Shown here: positions 23,701 through 36,847 of the stretch, piece by piece
How the letters are laid out: every line of letters starts with the position of its first letter
Numbering within the stretch: the stretch's first letter is position 1
NCBI GenBank assembly: GCA_963693085.1
Contig: OY856409.1
Span: 664,111,591-664,175,590 of the forward strand
DNA: 64,000 nt
DNA from: Alisma plantago-aquatica
Lineage: Eukaryota > Streptophyta > Magnoliopsida > Alismatales > Alismataceae
Direction: 5' to 3'
The notes under the pieces: model-generated
What the model was told of the DNA's origin: nothing
Databases searched by the model: none
What the model saw: the letters and a program-made list of their open reading frames with translations, nothing else
Translations under genes and position numbers: made by a program

Positions 23701-26640
23701 TATATTTTCTCAAGTCTCTATATGTGGATCTTGTCATTTGTTTGGATATGATAATCCATAGGATTGTTTTATTCGTCATTCTTGATTGGTTGGCATTATC
23801 ACTTTAACTTGTCTTAGACTAAGCTTGGCCTAATATATGTGGGGGGTAGATATATCTTGCTAGAAGGTTGAATAATTTCTTGAGACAAACCAATTCATGA
23901 TGATGAGTTGCTTTAATAAGGATGGTTACTCTTGTATCCTCGTGATTGTATATGATAAGCACCTTGAAAACGATAGAAGTAGGTTGTGGGACTACCTAGA
24001 GGACATAGCACAACATGACACCCCAACTCCTTTACAAATTTTGAGAGCCATCCATCTAGTGACCACGTATGGATGCATGTCAAGCTTAAGGAGGAAGAAA
24101 GAAAATAACCATTATCGATTCCTTAATCTTTAGAGCTCTTAGACATAGCTTAGGGAAGAGGTGGAGAAGAGATGTAGCATTTATATTTTGAGAGTAAGAT
24201 TATTATGTCTATAAAATCTCTAAAACACCAAGATCAATATGTGAAAGTTGGTGAAAGAGAACGTCAACATAAAGACCCTTCTATTCAAGTCTAAAGGGGC
24301 CTAGGAATCTTCCTCCCTTGGATCTAGTTCCAACCACTTTTCCCTTTGATGATTTCCAATGGAAACAATATTGGGAAAAAACTAGTATAACTTGAGAAAG
24401 TGGAAGAAAGTGTATATTCACAAACAAGCATAAAGCCATGCCTCGGAGATGGAGATTGAAACACCAAGATATATCACCCCACGCAGAAATAAATATAGTA
24501 AATACAACACTATTTTGTTGATAAGAGATTATAGGTCTATTGTTGAAGGTAGGACGTTGGTAGTTCAAGAAGACGTAAAAATTTTCATAACTTGTGTAAC
24601 CAACCAATTACTAGTGCTTCTTTTGTCCCCCTTCATCATGTTATGTTCAATCATGTAATGAATACCAACATATGTAATCAAGTGACTTAAGAAGAAGTGA
24701 GAGAACCCACATTCTCCATTTGGGTGAACAAAGCCCTTAGATCAAGATGGATTTAAGGGCAGGTTCTTTCACCCTGTTGGCCTGTGATCAAAGACATCAT
24801 ATGTAGGGTAGTTAGGTGGTTAATGGTTGGGTCGTATGGTGAAAGAGGTTAATCACACTTTCTTCAAACTCATGCCATAAACGCGCCTACAAAAAATGTG
24901 TCCAATTATAGACTGATTTCTCACTGCTCAATCTTGTATAAGATCATCGATAAGATATCAGACCATTGTCTTAAGGTATGCCTACTAAAAGCATAACCCC
25001 CAAACAGTGTGCATTCATCAAGGTAGGAGTATCTTTGATTTCACTCCTATGAGTTTCATATTTTTGACATACTTCAAGGTCAAAATTGCCACTTTGAAAG
25101 TCTATGTTAAACGAGATATCTATAAATCATATACATTTATTTATTGGGACATGTTATAGGGCATTAAGAGGGTAATGGGATTCTAAAGGGATGAATTCTC
25201 TTAATCCAACAATGTTTTCAAACCACCTCCTCATATCTTCTTGTAAATGGGATTCCAACATGAATATTTACAACTAAGAATGCACTTTACTAGGGCAATT
25301 CTCTCTCCCCTCCTCTTCACTGTGGTTATGGTGTCTTATCTGTGTGATCAATGGTGTAAAGGACCACAACGAGATCAATCCATTCAAGATTAGGGGCATA
25401 AAAGTGATGTATCATCTCATATTTTCCAGTGACGCCCTCAACTTCTTGAATGAACATTCCCCAAAATACTTATTGGGTTTAATTGAGTCCTATTGAGGTT
25501 TTAAAAACTCATGAGTATATTTGTGAATGATTTAAAATCCACAATTTTTCTCTCAAAATCTTGTGAAGGAAGAAGCGGCAGATTTTGGACATTGGTTGGC
25601 CTCAAATGGGGATCCATTCCAATGAGATATTAGGTACCCCTCCATTTGGTGGTGGGGGTTTCCCATAAGTATAAGTTATGCCCAAAAAATATCAAATTGA
25701 ACCTTTAAGGATTGTCTAGTATGAGACTATCCATGGTTGGGATATAGGATTTGATAAAATCAGTTATACACAGTATGGTTAGGTTTTGAGGTGACATTTT
25801 ATCACTTCCCAACCCTACCATTAAGACCATTAGGTGCTTGAAAACAAACTTACTATAGGGTGGTAAGGACCATGGTGTTGTGGTGAGAAGATAATGTCTA
25901 AACCCCTTAGACTTGGGGGTTTAGGAATCAAAGACACTAGAGAGGTTCTGAGAGTGTGTAGCCTTAAAATATTTGACCACTTCATGTGCCATCCCAGTGG
26001 AGCTTGGGCTACCTGCATGAGAAATAGATATGGAAATGATATAAGGGGGATCCAATTCCATTAATACTCACGACTCGTGCTTTTTGAAACATATGAAAAA
26101 GGCATGGTATGATGTGGGTCCATTGTACACATGTGATGTTGATGGGAATGAGGACCTCCTATATCCACACATAAAACCCTATACTATGGTGTGGGGGTGC
26201 TGATAGTCCATGATTTACTCTTGTTTAGGGGAATGTACATGTACTCAAATGGTGTACAATGTTTGATAGAGCGATAAAAAGGAAGCGACCCTCCAAAGGA
26301 AAAACTGGTAGATGGGGGATTGATGCGAAGACCACACTCTATAAAGAAGAGGATAAGTCCAACTATTGCCTCTTCTTAGAGTTCAAATACTTTATATTCT
26401 TGTAGTTCTGGAGCCATATTAGCCTCAAGAACAAGTGGGGCCTCTCCCCTCCTAGAGACATTCATGAGAATATCCTTTAGATCAAATACAATAAAGGTAA
26501 AAGGTTTTTTTCCATCTGATTTACAACTCAATGCTATCATATATGGCAATAAAGGAACAACATGATCCACTATAAGCCTGACATCGAGTATGTGTGAGTT
26601 TTAATAAGATACAAAAGGAGATTTTTTGTGTCATCAAGAC
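23700..26640 (+). pseudogene. L1-type LINE ORF2 (endonuclease + RT), decayed
   Basis: Plus-strand fragments appear in the order expected for plant L1 ORF2. At 23897-24133 an endonuclease-like stretch contains LENDRSRLWDYLEDIAQHD. At about 24500-24600 a linker contains TILLIRDYRSIVEGRTLVVQ. From about 24850 comes the RT: VNHTFFKLMP, NVSNYRLISHCSILYKIIDK, then a GRSIFDF element. At about 25300 a 'SPLLFTVVM' block is followed by FSSDAL where an active enzyme has FADD. At about 25900 'LGGLGIKDT' occurs, and near 26540 an IWQ-RNN-IH tail. At least a dozen stops and frameshifts lie between them, and the catalytic aspartate pair is lost, so it is inactive. An intact ORF2 makes a nicking endonuclease and reverse transcriptase for target-primed insertion. 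Confidence 0.82.
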
Positions 26641-27239
26641 AAATATCCTATAACATCAAACACTACCCCTATAGTAAGGATGACATGTGATTTGTAGTCT
26701 AAATCCTCATGTATAAGTTTTTGGTATACTTGTTGTAACAAATTTATGTGTGTATGAGATTCTCTTATCATGTTTACTATTTGGAAGATCAATATACTAT
26801 CGAATTTCAAAAAAAATATGGATTATGCTTATAGTGAATGTCATTGCCTCAAAGGTTTCCACTCTTGTGAAATATATCTCATTCATGATGGCCTAAAAGT
26901 ACCACATTTTATCATGAGAAATCATCACTCCCATCTCGTATATTGCAGGAATATCCCAAACAACGGTCTCCTTTAATATCTTCATTTCTATTCCAACTTC
27001 AAAATTATTCATGTCTTCAATACTATATTTGACTTGTTTAGCACTAGTTCAATTAAACAATCATTTAAAAAAAATCTATAAACTAATGACCACCCACCCT
27101 CCCTCCTACCATATCTTCTCCGTTTGTAGATAAGGTTGGATCATTATTACATCATGGTCCACTCTTATTCACCATTTGAGTATTTTTTTTATTTTTAGCT
27201 TAAAAATAAGGTAACATTGAGTTTCTTTAAAATATAGAA
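26641..27239. other. Possible LINE 3' untranslated region, otherwise nothing
   Basis: Follows the last LINE peptide. No clear poly-A tail or target duplication was found that would fix the LINE end. The 26770-26976 frame matches nothing known. Confidence 0.4.
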
Positions 27240-27249
27240 TAAAATGATA

Positions 27250-27360
27250 GTGTCCAAGTAATGACAAATAGTTGGTTAAGACCCTTGCTACTAAGGTGTC
27301 TCAGGTTCGATCTCATGCCACATGATGAATACAATGTCCACTTCTAAAAATATTTTTTTT
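27250..27360 (+). mobile_element. Possible tRNA-derived SINE fragment
   Basis: 'AGTTGGTTAAGACC' (from 27271) resembles a Pol III A box. 'GGTTCGATCTC' (27304-27314) matches ten of eleven positions of the B box GGTTCGANNCC, about 33 bp downstream, as in tRNA-derived SINEs. A T-rich stretch follows at about 27349. No cloverleaf can be folded with confidence, so it is not an active tRNA. No target duplication was identified. Confidence 0.4.
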
Positions 27361-28374
27361 TTGAAATAAATGTAAAAATATTTTAGAACACAACGGTTAG
27401 TAATGAAATTACCATGCTATATTCTACTATATTGGTTCTCTTCTCTTTAGGTAAACTATTCACTATAAATAATCAATAAAATTACCAAAATATCTTCCAT
27501 ATAATCTTTAACTAAAACATGAGTTGCAATGCTAGGCTTAGTCACCAAAAGGCCCCCAACCCCACAATTTTGTGTTGTGATTTCCTTCAAATCCAAAAAT
27601 GTGAATCACCCCACCTCCTTGAGTTATAAAATTTATCATCAAAGTACTAAATACTAATATGATGGTTATCAAAATAAGTAAAAGTAACATGGATAAATCC
27701 CTAAAGGTGTTAATTAACTTTTTCCAATATTGGAAACTTATTGCATTGTTTTTATATTATGCCATCTCCAAATTCATGACCAATAGATTCAATCTATCAT
27801 GTGCCTTATCATAACTAAAAATCAAATGGATTTAAGTAATGGAGTAAAAATCAAGATGGAAATCTTCTTTCTAATGAAATTAAGTGTTATCTAAAAGAGG
27901 TGTTCCATTCCTAAGATAAGGATGATCTCATAAAATCTTGTGACATTGTCCCTTGGTTGTTTCCATATTGATGTTGGAGAATATGCATTTCACATAATGT
28001 TGCACCAATTGATTTACTAGTAACATTAAATCACATATTATCAAACACATATTCAATAGACTTTCTACACTTCAAACGGTATCATGTAGGGTGACCCAAA
28101 TACTATATGTACACATAGGTTTACTATCATTATTAAATATGTTTTTAAAAATGTGTTCTCTTTTCTCTCAATTATTAAACATTATTACATTTCTCCCACG
28201 TAATATTTTTTGATGATTTGATGATATTCACAAATTCTACTACTCAAAGTGTTGAGGGGATTATTCATATGTTAAATAACTTTTGCAGTATTTATATTTT
28301 AACTCCTGACTTTCCATTTCAATTAGTACTAATAATCGTTATTGAGATATTAACAATACTATTGATAATTACAT
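27361..28374. other. No recognisable feature
   Basis: AT-rich, with no frame or repeat of note apart from a short frame at 28218-28427 that overlaps the next LINE fragment. Confidence 0.55.
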
Positions 28375-28905
28375 TGGGAAAACCCATGTTAAATACCTTG
28401 GTATTCCCCTTTTATTGGAAGAAGTAAATCAAACCTTATGTTCTTCTCTTGTGGACAAAGTTAAAAATAGACATGATGAATGATATCATTAGCTCATTAT
28501 ATGGCTACAATACTCAAGCTCATCCTATCCAATGGAACTAAAGTTCACAACTATTTAGACTTCTTACTTCTCAGTAATAGTTTGACTATCAATAAAATAA
28601 ATAGATTGAGTAGAAAATTTATTTGACAAAATACTAATAAAAGTAATATAAATCATCTTATTTCATGGAATTGTGTTTTAGGAAAAATAAATAAGAATTG
28701 GAATCAGATGCACAAGAGATATGATCGCTAGTGGTTTGGTCAAGAATTCGTGGAATGTTGCATCCATGGAAGGATTCTTATGGGTACTTTGGTTCATGAA
28801 AAATGCTCAAATAAGGAAATATTATGGAACACTAAATCCTTTAATTACAAGTCTTGGATATGGAATAAAAGTGTAAGTTATAGATACATATTCTCATCTT
28901 TTGTC
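28375..28905 (+). pseudogene. Second L1-type LINE ORF2 fragment
   Basis: Reading 28379 onward gives GKTHVKYLGIPLFIGRSKSN, the conserved block just after the RT palm in plant L1 ORF2. A frameshift later come 'INRLSRKFIWQNTNKSN' and 'LISWNCVLGKINKNW' (about 28595-28700), and then a stretch ending 'KSFNYKSWIWNKS' near 28875. These are consecutive landmarks of the same protein, so it is one ORF2 C-terminal half with several frameshifts and stops. It differs from the LINE at 23.7-26.6 kb and is probably a separate insertion. Neither RT catalytic motif nor endonuclease is present. Confidence 0.72.
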
Positions 28906-31900
28906 TTTTATTAAATTGTGTATTTTGTGGTATATATTTTTAAAGAACCTTGGGTTCCTAGAGGAAATATGATATTTAAGAAACAGAATGCAAGTGCCAT
29001 CTTGAAGCTTAAAAAGGGTCTAATTTCGTATTTAATGAGACTTATCAAAAATCCATATTGAATCATCCCATATAAAATAATAATACATATTTTATCAACT
29101 ATATAATAGGTCTATAGATTAAAAGGTATGAAGGTCCAGTTTACATGAATTTAAATGGAAAAAAGGGGAAAGATACTAAATGTTTTTGTTTGGTTGTAAA
29201 TGGAAGAAACCAAGGTATTGAATGGGATAAATGGATTTATTAGAAAAGCACCTAAAATTTCATTCATTACATCTAGAATTGAATGAACAAGATACTTATC
29301 ACTCATGAACTTATTCAAAGTAAAGGCTTTCACCCTATCACTAGATATATTCTACGCAATTAAGAGTTTGAATTTATTCATTGCATCCATTATCAATGTT
29401 ATTTCTCATATAATATTTTGAACCAAATGAAAGTTTTCTCAAATGTAATAATAGGACTATGTGCCTAATATGATTAATTAAAAAATTTGAATATCATCTC
29501 AAGCTTATACTACAAATCAAAGCATGGAATTATCATAAGAAAGCAATGCTAATCATCACACTAGTTGTTCTATTCATAGTCAAGCATTGATTTTTCTATA
29601 TGACTATGCAAATTTTCTCCTTAAGATAACATCTTTCATGTATATATTGGGTTCTCTGCTTTTCTATTTTTTTCTCTTTCTAGCCAAAGCGGCATATATT
29701 TTTTCATTCAATTTTCTTTCTTGTAAAAAAATTGTAATGTTGATAACATTTAATCAAAGGGGCATGAAGATTTTATGACAAAAGGATAAATTCTTTATCT
29801 CTAGTGAGAAACCTTTTCTGAGATGAGAGGATTTAGGTATCAAATACACAATTAAATAACAAAACCTAACTCCATTTCTTATCTCAAAGTCTTAAATTTA
29901 TAAGTAGAATCAATCAATATTCTCTCACATGTGCATGGGATCTTTTATAGTGGAGGACAGAATGAGTGGGTTGAAGATCAACATGTTGTATATTAGATAA
30001 CTTAGTTAAAGAATAGAATATTAATTACAAACTAAGATTTAGTAAAAGTTATAAAAAATCAAAGTAGAAAATGAAATAATATTAGTCTAAAATGACTTAT
30101 GTTTGGTATTCTACCACCACAACTATTATTACTCATTTGAAACGACTAGCGATATGAAGATAACAATTAAATAAGTGATTCCAAAGATCATTATACCCAA
30201 CCATGTATTAAATTCGTGTAGAAAATTTAGATTTTATGGACATCACCTTTTATCAGGCTAACTGTCAATACCAGTGCATTATGGCCCATCAATCAAATAA
30301 CTAAATATGATGTCTTATGTCCAGATCTGATTAGATCTCCTCTCTAGGGTAATCCATTAAAACACCATGATGTTTCAATTTATAAAGGATTTAGATCTAG
30401 AAAGACAGATGGTAGGAGAAAGCAATTTTAGATATATTATAGTAATTATAATTATTGAATAACATGATCGAGGGCCATGTCCCCTGATCTAGATATGAGA
30501 CAAACTGATCGCGACTAAAATGAAAAAATATAGCTAAGATGTGGAGCTAAGTGCCATCACTCGTATAGAAGTATGGAGATCAAAAATAAGGAGTTGTTGC
30601 TAAAGAGAACATGAATCTTTTTGTCAAAGCTGGTGCAGGATCTCCTTATGAACTCTTAACCACTATTGTGGGTCAGTGAGATGGAAAGAGGGAAATGAAA
30701 CTATTCCCTAGTTTGCTGAATGATAGGTATTTGTCAAAATATGATGCTTACCTAGGAATATGATGGATGAAAAATAGAAGGGAAATGAAATAGGTGAGGA
30801 GTGGGTGATAATTTGAATTTGATAAAGAAGGTTGGGGGTCTATTCATAGACATAAGACTTACTTGAAGGATGTAGGTTTATTTTTGTTAGCATCTGAATG
30901 TAATTTAATAAAAGAGAGGTTTCATATGAGATGCATGGCTTCTAAGAACGAATCACTTCACCACCTCTTTGGATAAATCTTGACAATATTAGATCATATG
31001 GAAATTCATCCAACTAGTCAAGATATACTTTGAAGCATTATCATTATGTTTTTTTTCATTTTGATTACAGTGTGTCTAACCATAAAAAATGGAGGTTTTA
31101 AATTAATATCATGTCTTTTGTAATCATATATCATTGTATCATTCATATTTCTTAATTCATTTGGGATACAATTTGATTGTTGAAAGACCCAGCCAACCAG
31201 ATGAATTTCTGTATCTGTGGACACTTCGATGAATGTATCGAGACCTCATTTCCAAGATTTTTTTATTCACATTTTTATGGATGCTTCGTAACATTAGGAT
31301 GGATTTTAGTCAAATAAGTACCATATATTTCATGAATCAGTTGAAAAATAATGCATTTGTGTATTTCCTATGGTAAAATAGATAATAGGAACCTATTTAA
31401 GAAACAAGTCATTTATTTATATTAATAGGATATTCGAGGCTGCTTATAGATAGAACAACATCCAAAATTGGGTGTTATCACAACCAATGGTCATCTTACA
31501 CTATGCTTGTAAGAACATAATGTACACTAAGTTTATAGTTAATTAATAGAGTTTTCCTATAAGTAAATCTTTCAAGGACAAATTCCATTCACATTATCAC
31601 TGTCTTCAAAAAAATCCACTCAATATGTTAATGACTTTGGTCAATTAGATTCGTTGACATCTCCTACAAGATCAACTTTTTGGTCCTTAAACCAATATTA
31701 GGATCTCAATTAAAAGCATCATCTATCTAGTCAAATTTTCTCATTGAAGATAGAAATATTTAACATCATAGTACATGAGGGTCGGAGCCAATATTCTTGC
31801 TTTAATTTAATTTTGTTTTATTTCACTAGTTATGTTATTTGTTTTGTACTAACATAAATATATTCAAAATAATTCCATATGATTACTCAAACATATTTTC

Positions 31901-33324
31901 ATATGCTTTCAAGATGATTTGGTTAAAGTTTGGTTCAATGAAAATTTAAAATTTGTGGACTTAAAATAAGAGGCTTGTGGATTGCATGGATCAATGGGAT
32001 TGATTGATCTAGTGAAAATAGGTCGATGGGCACAAAAACAACAAGGGGCTGTCATGAGGATATGGTTTGCGTCATTTTGACCACTATGAGCGGGTTGATG
32101 TATACTAGACCGGGTCTCTTCAACCAAATGTGGATGATTGAATTGGGACTTGATCCGATAAAAGTGCCCAAATGGATCATTATGATTGCATGGTGGGTCA
32201 GACCGGCCCAAGGTCAATTTGATGCAACCCACTTTTCAGTCAATTTATTTTGTGTTTAGGTATTTCATGGGTTTTAAAAATGAACTAGACTATAGTTGAC
32301 CAAGGGGCATGAAATGTTGTAAATTGATTGTATAACTGATGGGAAAATACTATTCTGGGATGTTTAACAATTTACACACAAAATTACCTTTATATAGACC
32401 CTTTCGATCCCTAAACCTTTGTTGGAATGTTTGATATCTACATGGAGATGTTCTTGAGATGAAGAAGGTGATTCTTGGAGGAGATACATTGCATTTTGGT
32501 GATTTATCATGTTTTTGAAACATACAAGCCGAATCACCATTCTAACCCAATAGAGGGTTGATTCCATGTAAGTTACTTCCTCCCTTCTCATATAATTTAT
32601 AATTTTAGATCTTCTCCACCATCTTGGACAAAGATTAAGGTCTCCATAAATAAAAATCTTTATTTATAACTAAATCTCTCCTTTTCTCCTTATTTAGCCA
32701 AGTAGGAGTTGGTGCATGCAAGGTTGGGCCTTAGGAGCTATTTGGAGAATCTATGGAGCTAGTATTCCATGATTATTCTTATTCTTATTGTTATAAGCAT
32801 TTCCTTCAGCCAAGTAGACTAATACATACTAGATCTTTATACATGCTAAGGCTTAATCCAAGTACAACTAAATATATAATCATCTTTGCATGTCATCAAA
32901 CATATATTTTGGGCTGACATCAATGGATTCCTTGGAAATACTAAATTATGTTATTATATATGGATATTCTTTGTTCATCAACATGTTCAGACATTACTCA
33001 ATCTCCCCAAAACATGTTTGCGAAGAAATTTCCTTTATGAATCTTATATATATCCAAATGGTACCCTGCTTGAACTTTTCTTACTAAAACTATAAAACTA
33101 AGTGAACAGGGAATGTATCGGATGATAACCTTTTATCTTACTGAATTGTCTTTTGTAAGAGATTTGACAATCAAAATAATTACGGAAAATATATAATAGT
33201 TTCATCTTACATTGGATAAAAATGCATTGAATTCGATATAGTCATCATATCAATACAACAATGGATATAGGGTCAATATTGTATGATAACATTGAAAACT
33301 TATAGTTAGGAAGTATGACCAAAT
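28906..33324. other. No recognisable gene or element
   Basis: About 4.4 kb of AT-rich DNA. Open frames here (for example 31909-32232 minus, 32026-32259 plus, 32364-32591 minus, 32886-33095 plus) overlap each other on opposite strands, match no family I know and show no domain. No LTR ends, PBS or tandem arrays were seen. It is probably old transposon debris. Confidence 0.5.
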
Positions 33325-34976
33325 TGTTGGTATGTATGCCTAGATAGACAATCATATGATGATTGTGATGGCATATACCATAAAAGTATTTGATCAATAA
33401 TGAAGGCAATCTTCTGATTTATTCTATTTCAATCAGTTATTAGATAATGATGAAACATAATAGATGTCTAAAGAATGACATTACTCAATGACATATGTCT
33501 TCAAGTGGATGACTTGAACAATGAGATCATATAGATGTGAAGAGTATATACATTCTTGTTATGTACCTAGTCAGATGTTATTGTAAAAGGCTCATAGATA
33601 TAAATAACACATAAGACTAGAGTGTGTGTTGGTTGATGGAAGAATCTCATCAGTCATGATATGTGATATCAAACCAAGCACATAGATACTTGTTGAAGAA
33701 TAGTGTATCGGACAAACCCACCTTGAGAGTGATACATGGAAACCATAATTGGTGGTCATAATCATCTCTCACAGTGAAGGTGGTGATTGTGGTTCTTCAA
33801 CCTGAAATCACTACACTCATCACATGTCGTTCAGTGCACTTTGGCATCATCCACTGTGACCTTGGATAAGGGTTTCCATAAAGGTGATGATTGGATGCAA
33901 TGTGACACATGGGGATGAGTATGAGTGATGTAGATGGGATTCGTCCCTCCTATAGGAATTTGATATTTTGGTCACTTGATAAGCGAGACTGAGAAAAGCA
34001 TGGGCATGCAAATGTGAATCAATATATGATATTGAGGTCACATATACCTTAGAAAGTCTTCTCTAGTTTAAGGAACTTGGATTGAACATTGACAGGATGA
34101 TGATTCCATGCCTCGAGTTCAATTCGAATATCAGAGATAAAGGAATTAGACAATCACTATAACACCAATCGTGGATTGTAGGTTGAAGTTGTTCTCCAGC
34201 TTTCCAATTACTTAGGTAGCAATGATATGTTACTAAATGTCTCTCTTTGCTTGTGATGTCATAAGTTGGTTATTGACACTCACTGCTAATGTAACTTGGA
34301 ACATATAGGGTCACACACATAGGATACACTTGGAATAGGAGTTTATTCATGAATGGTATTTAAATTGATTGCTAAAGTGTTTAGGTATTCAATTTAAGCA
34401 ACAAATTAACTGATTGGACTCCCAACCGATCGATTCAAGTGTTGAATTGACCGGTTAGAGTGTCAAGTTGATTGGAAGTTGCATTGGCTGAATTTATGGA
34501 TGAACCAGGGCATGAACCGACCATTTCAATTAGTGAACCAATCAGATCAAGGTTGTGAAATGCATGTCTCATGAAGTGAGAAACCCATTTCATGGATTAA
34601 TTCAATTGCATCAAGGATTAATGTTGATGTCTTGTTGTGCATTATTTGGATTAGAATTGCTAGTACAATTGCGATTGGAAACATGATGAAATGATCATTT
34701 TGAGGGTTGAAACTGATTGGCTCACATTCCAACTGATCGGTTCACCTATGAACTAATGTTTCACCACTCACATGTTGCAAAGATTTGTGAAATTTTGGTC
34801 CCTTCCGCTCCCACTCAGATGGGGAACCCTGACCCTCCTATAAATAGAAGGGTAGTAGGGGGATTCTCAAAACACAACTCAATTGCCTCTGACAATTCTT
34901 TGTCTTCTCTATTTGTGGCAACCATGAGATAATTGTTTTATTTCTACTTTCCTATTTGATGTCGTATTTCCCAACA
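33325..34976 (+). mobile_element. Copia-like 5' LTR (1652 bp) with leader
   Basis: Starts TGTTGG and ends CCAACA, a perfect 6-bp terminal inverted repeat typical of plant Ty1/Copia LTRs. A PBS follows after one base. A TATA box sits about 137 bp before the end, leaving a short R-U5. The U3 part has scattered near-palindromes around CCGATCGGTT (for example near 34426, 34510 and 34730), as seen in many Copia LTRs. I found no 3' LTR, gag or pol downstream, so the element is truncated or its rest was deleted. Bases before it are CAAAT. The Copia call is inference from LTR ends and structure. Confidence 0.8.
34839..34846 (+). promoter_or_regulatory. TATA box of the Copia-like LTR
   Basis: TATAAATA in the context CCCTCCTATAAATAGAAGG, followed by an AC-rich stretch (AAAACACAACTCAATTGCC) that would be the transcript start region. 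The position, about 130 bp before the LTR end, is what plant Copia promoters show. Confidence 0.75.
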
Positions 34977-34977
34977 A

Positions 34978-34995
34978 TGGTATCAGAGCCAGGTT
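34978..34995 (+). other. Copia-like primer-binding site
   Basis: TGGTATCAGAGCCAGGTT, 18 bases complementary to the plant initiator tRNA-Met 3' end. It is the longest match in the window and lies one base after the LTR. Confidence 0.96.
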
Positions 34996-35138
34996 AATTT
35001 ACTATGTTTTGGGATTTAATCGATATAATTGAATTTTGGTTTTCATCTTTTATTTATTGCATACAATGTCAAATATCTAAAATGGTTAATGTGCATATCT
35101 AATTAAAGACCACATACAATCCCTAAATAATATATATA

Positions 35139-35549
35139 GGACAACGGTCTAGTGAGAAACATATCTTGGTGAGAGCATGATAGGCATTTGGATAACTCCT
35201 TATATAGACTAATTTTTCGTAATCTAACCGTATAGATTACAAGTATACCTTGATATTTACCTTCCTACAAATTGCATCACCATCTAATTTATATATAATT
35301 CATAGCAATAAAATACTTCTCGACACTCTATATTCAATTTCAGACTGAATGTTGGATGTAAAAAGTGTATATTGTGCATATGAACATGTAAACATTGTCT
35401 GATTGCAATCATTTTTTGTGAGAATGTACATGAATCGATGCTTTTTCCATCCATGCGGTTGGATTTTAAAAATCAGTTAAAATTTTTTAGTTATTGGAAT
35501 GCCTCTCATGCTCACACTGTAGGACTGTAGGATGTTTCTCACTGGATCG

Positions 35550-35555
<6 letters not shown>
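35139..35555. mobile_element. MITE-like element with long terminal inverted repeats
   Basis: The left arm 35139-35195 and the reverse complement of 35491-35555 share 'CAGTGAGAAACAT' (CTAGTGAGAAACAT on the left), then 'GTGAGAGCATGATAGGCAT' against GTGAGCATGAGAGGCAT, then GGATAA against CAATAA. This gives imperfect inverted repeats of about 57-65 bp with a short insertion in one arm. The total length of about 417 bp and the lack of any coding frame fit a miniature inverted-repeat element. It lies between TATATATA stretches, so target duplication (TA or longer) cannot be told from the flanking repeat. The superfamily is not assigned. Confidence 0.7.

Positions 35556-35642
<87 letters not shown>
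35556..35642. repeat. (AT)n microsatellite, about 43 units
   Basis: Uninterrupted AT dinucleotides directly after the MITE-like element. Confidence 0.97.
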
Positions 35643-35647
<5 letters not shown>

Positions 35648-36847
35648 ATTTACACACGTCATCCTAAAATTGGTTTTGATGGTGGATGTGTAGCATGGTT
35701 ATAGCCAATAACCTTAATATCTATGTGTGGTTGAATAGCTTGTTTATTCCTATTTATATCTCAGTTTGTAGACCGACCCTCTACTTTCTTCTTCCCAATG
35801 TAAGTATTATTCTTTCCTATCTATGCTCCTCTCAAATGTAACTTGAGGTTTTTCATTACCATGTAAAATGTTTAATATCAATAGGATAATTTCTTTCTTG
35901 TTATGAGAAGATGACGCTCAGTACTAGACGAGTCAACCATCTCAAGGACAAGCAACCATTTAGAGGACATAGGAGGACAATAGCATGAGATGAATCGATC
36001 AGCTGGTGGTCCTACTGACCATTTGGAGGTGTCCAGACATCGGTTAGATAGGAGGCTAGATGACTGGTCTGATAGACCAACCGACTGACTAAGAGGTGAG
36101 CCAACTGGTTCAAGGGTTGAACTGATCAACCCAAATTGGTTCAACCACAGATCCACACCAACAACAGGTTTTTGCATGAGATGTAGACCTAGGTGGTAGT
36201 AATTCCTTGTGACTCCAAGGAATTATATTAGTATTTCCATAACCATTGCTAATGTTTTATATTTCATGTTTATGTTTGTGGGATATAGCATGTATATGAT
36301 ACGTACAATAGCATGTGGTGATTGGATATGTATATGTGTATATATATTAATATTTATATAACGCATCAATCAAACATATTAAGTCTAAAATGTTTTCCAT
36401 TAGCAACACACATAAAAAGCTTGATCTATTATGCGTAGGCATGTTAAGGATGGTGCACAATCTATCTTGTGTATGTGTGATGGTAGTTATGGGGGCTTCC
36501 CAAGCGGGGTGCATTTCTATCATGTTGGATTTTAGGTTTGGCTTGACTGGGTGTCCTTAATGAGATTAAGCACCTAAGGGCATGCAGATGACTATGATAA
36601 GGAGCTGATCATACCATCTATCCAAGAATTGCATAAGATACAATTGACAAATGTTGCCTACCATAACGATTGATTATGGATGTTGGCATTGGCCGGGTAA
36701 TAGTTGAATTGGTTTGGATCTTGGAACTTTAGAAGTTCGTGTGTTGTAATCTTCTGAATCGATAATTGAGGGTTATCAAATTGAATAAAATAATAAGAGT
36801 GATAGTTAAGCATTGTCAAATTTTATACAAATCAAATCAAAGCAAGT
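35643..36847. other. Possible decayed interior of the Copia-like element
   Basis: No gene recognised. Positions 35990-36170 contain several CGATCAG, CCAACCGAC and TTGGTTCAACC motifs that resemble the near-palindromes of the 33325-34976 LTR. This part may be related LTR-type sequence. The 35878-36177 minus frame is not credible as a gene. Confidence 0.35.

Noticed and set aside
31909..32259. Overlapping frames on both strands (107 and 77 codons)
   Set aside because: Mutual shadows without domain, repeat or promoter evidence.
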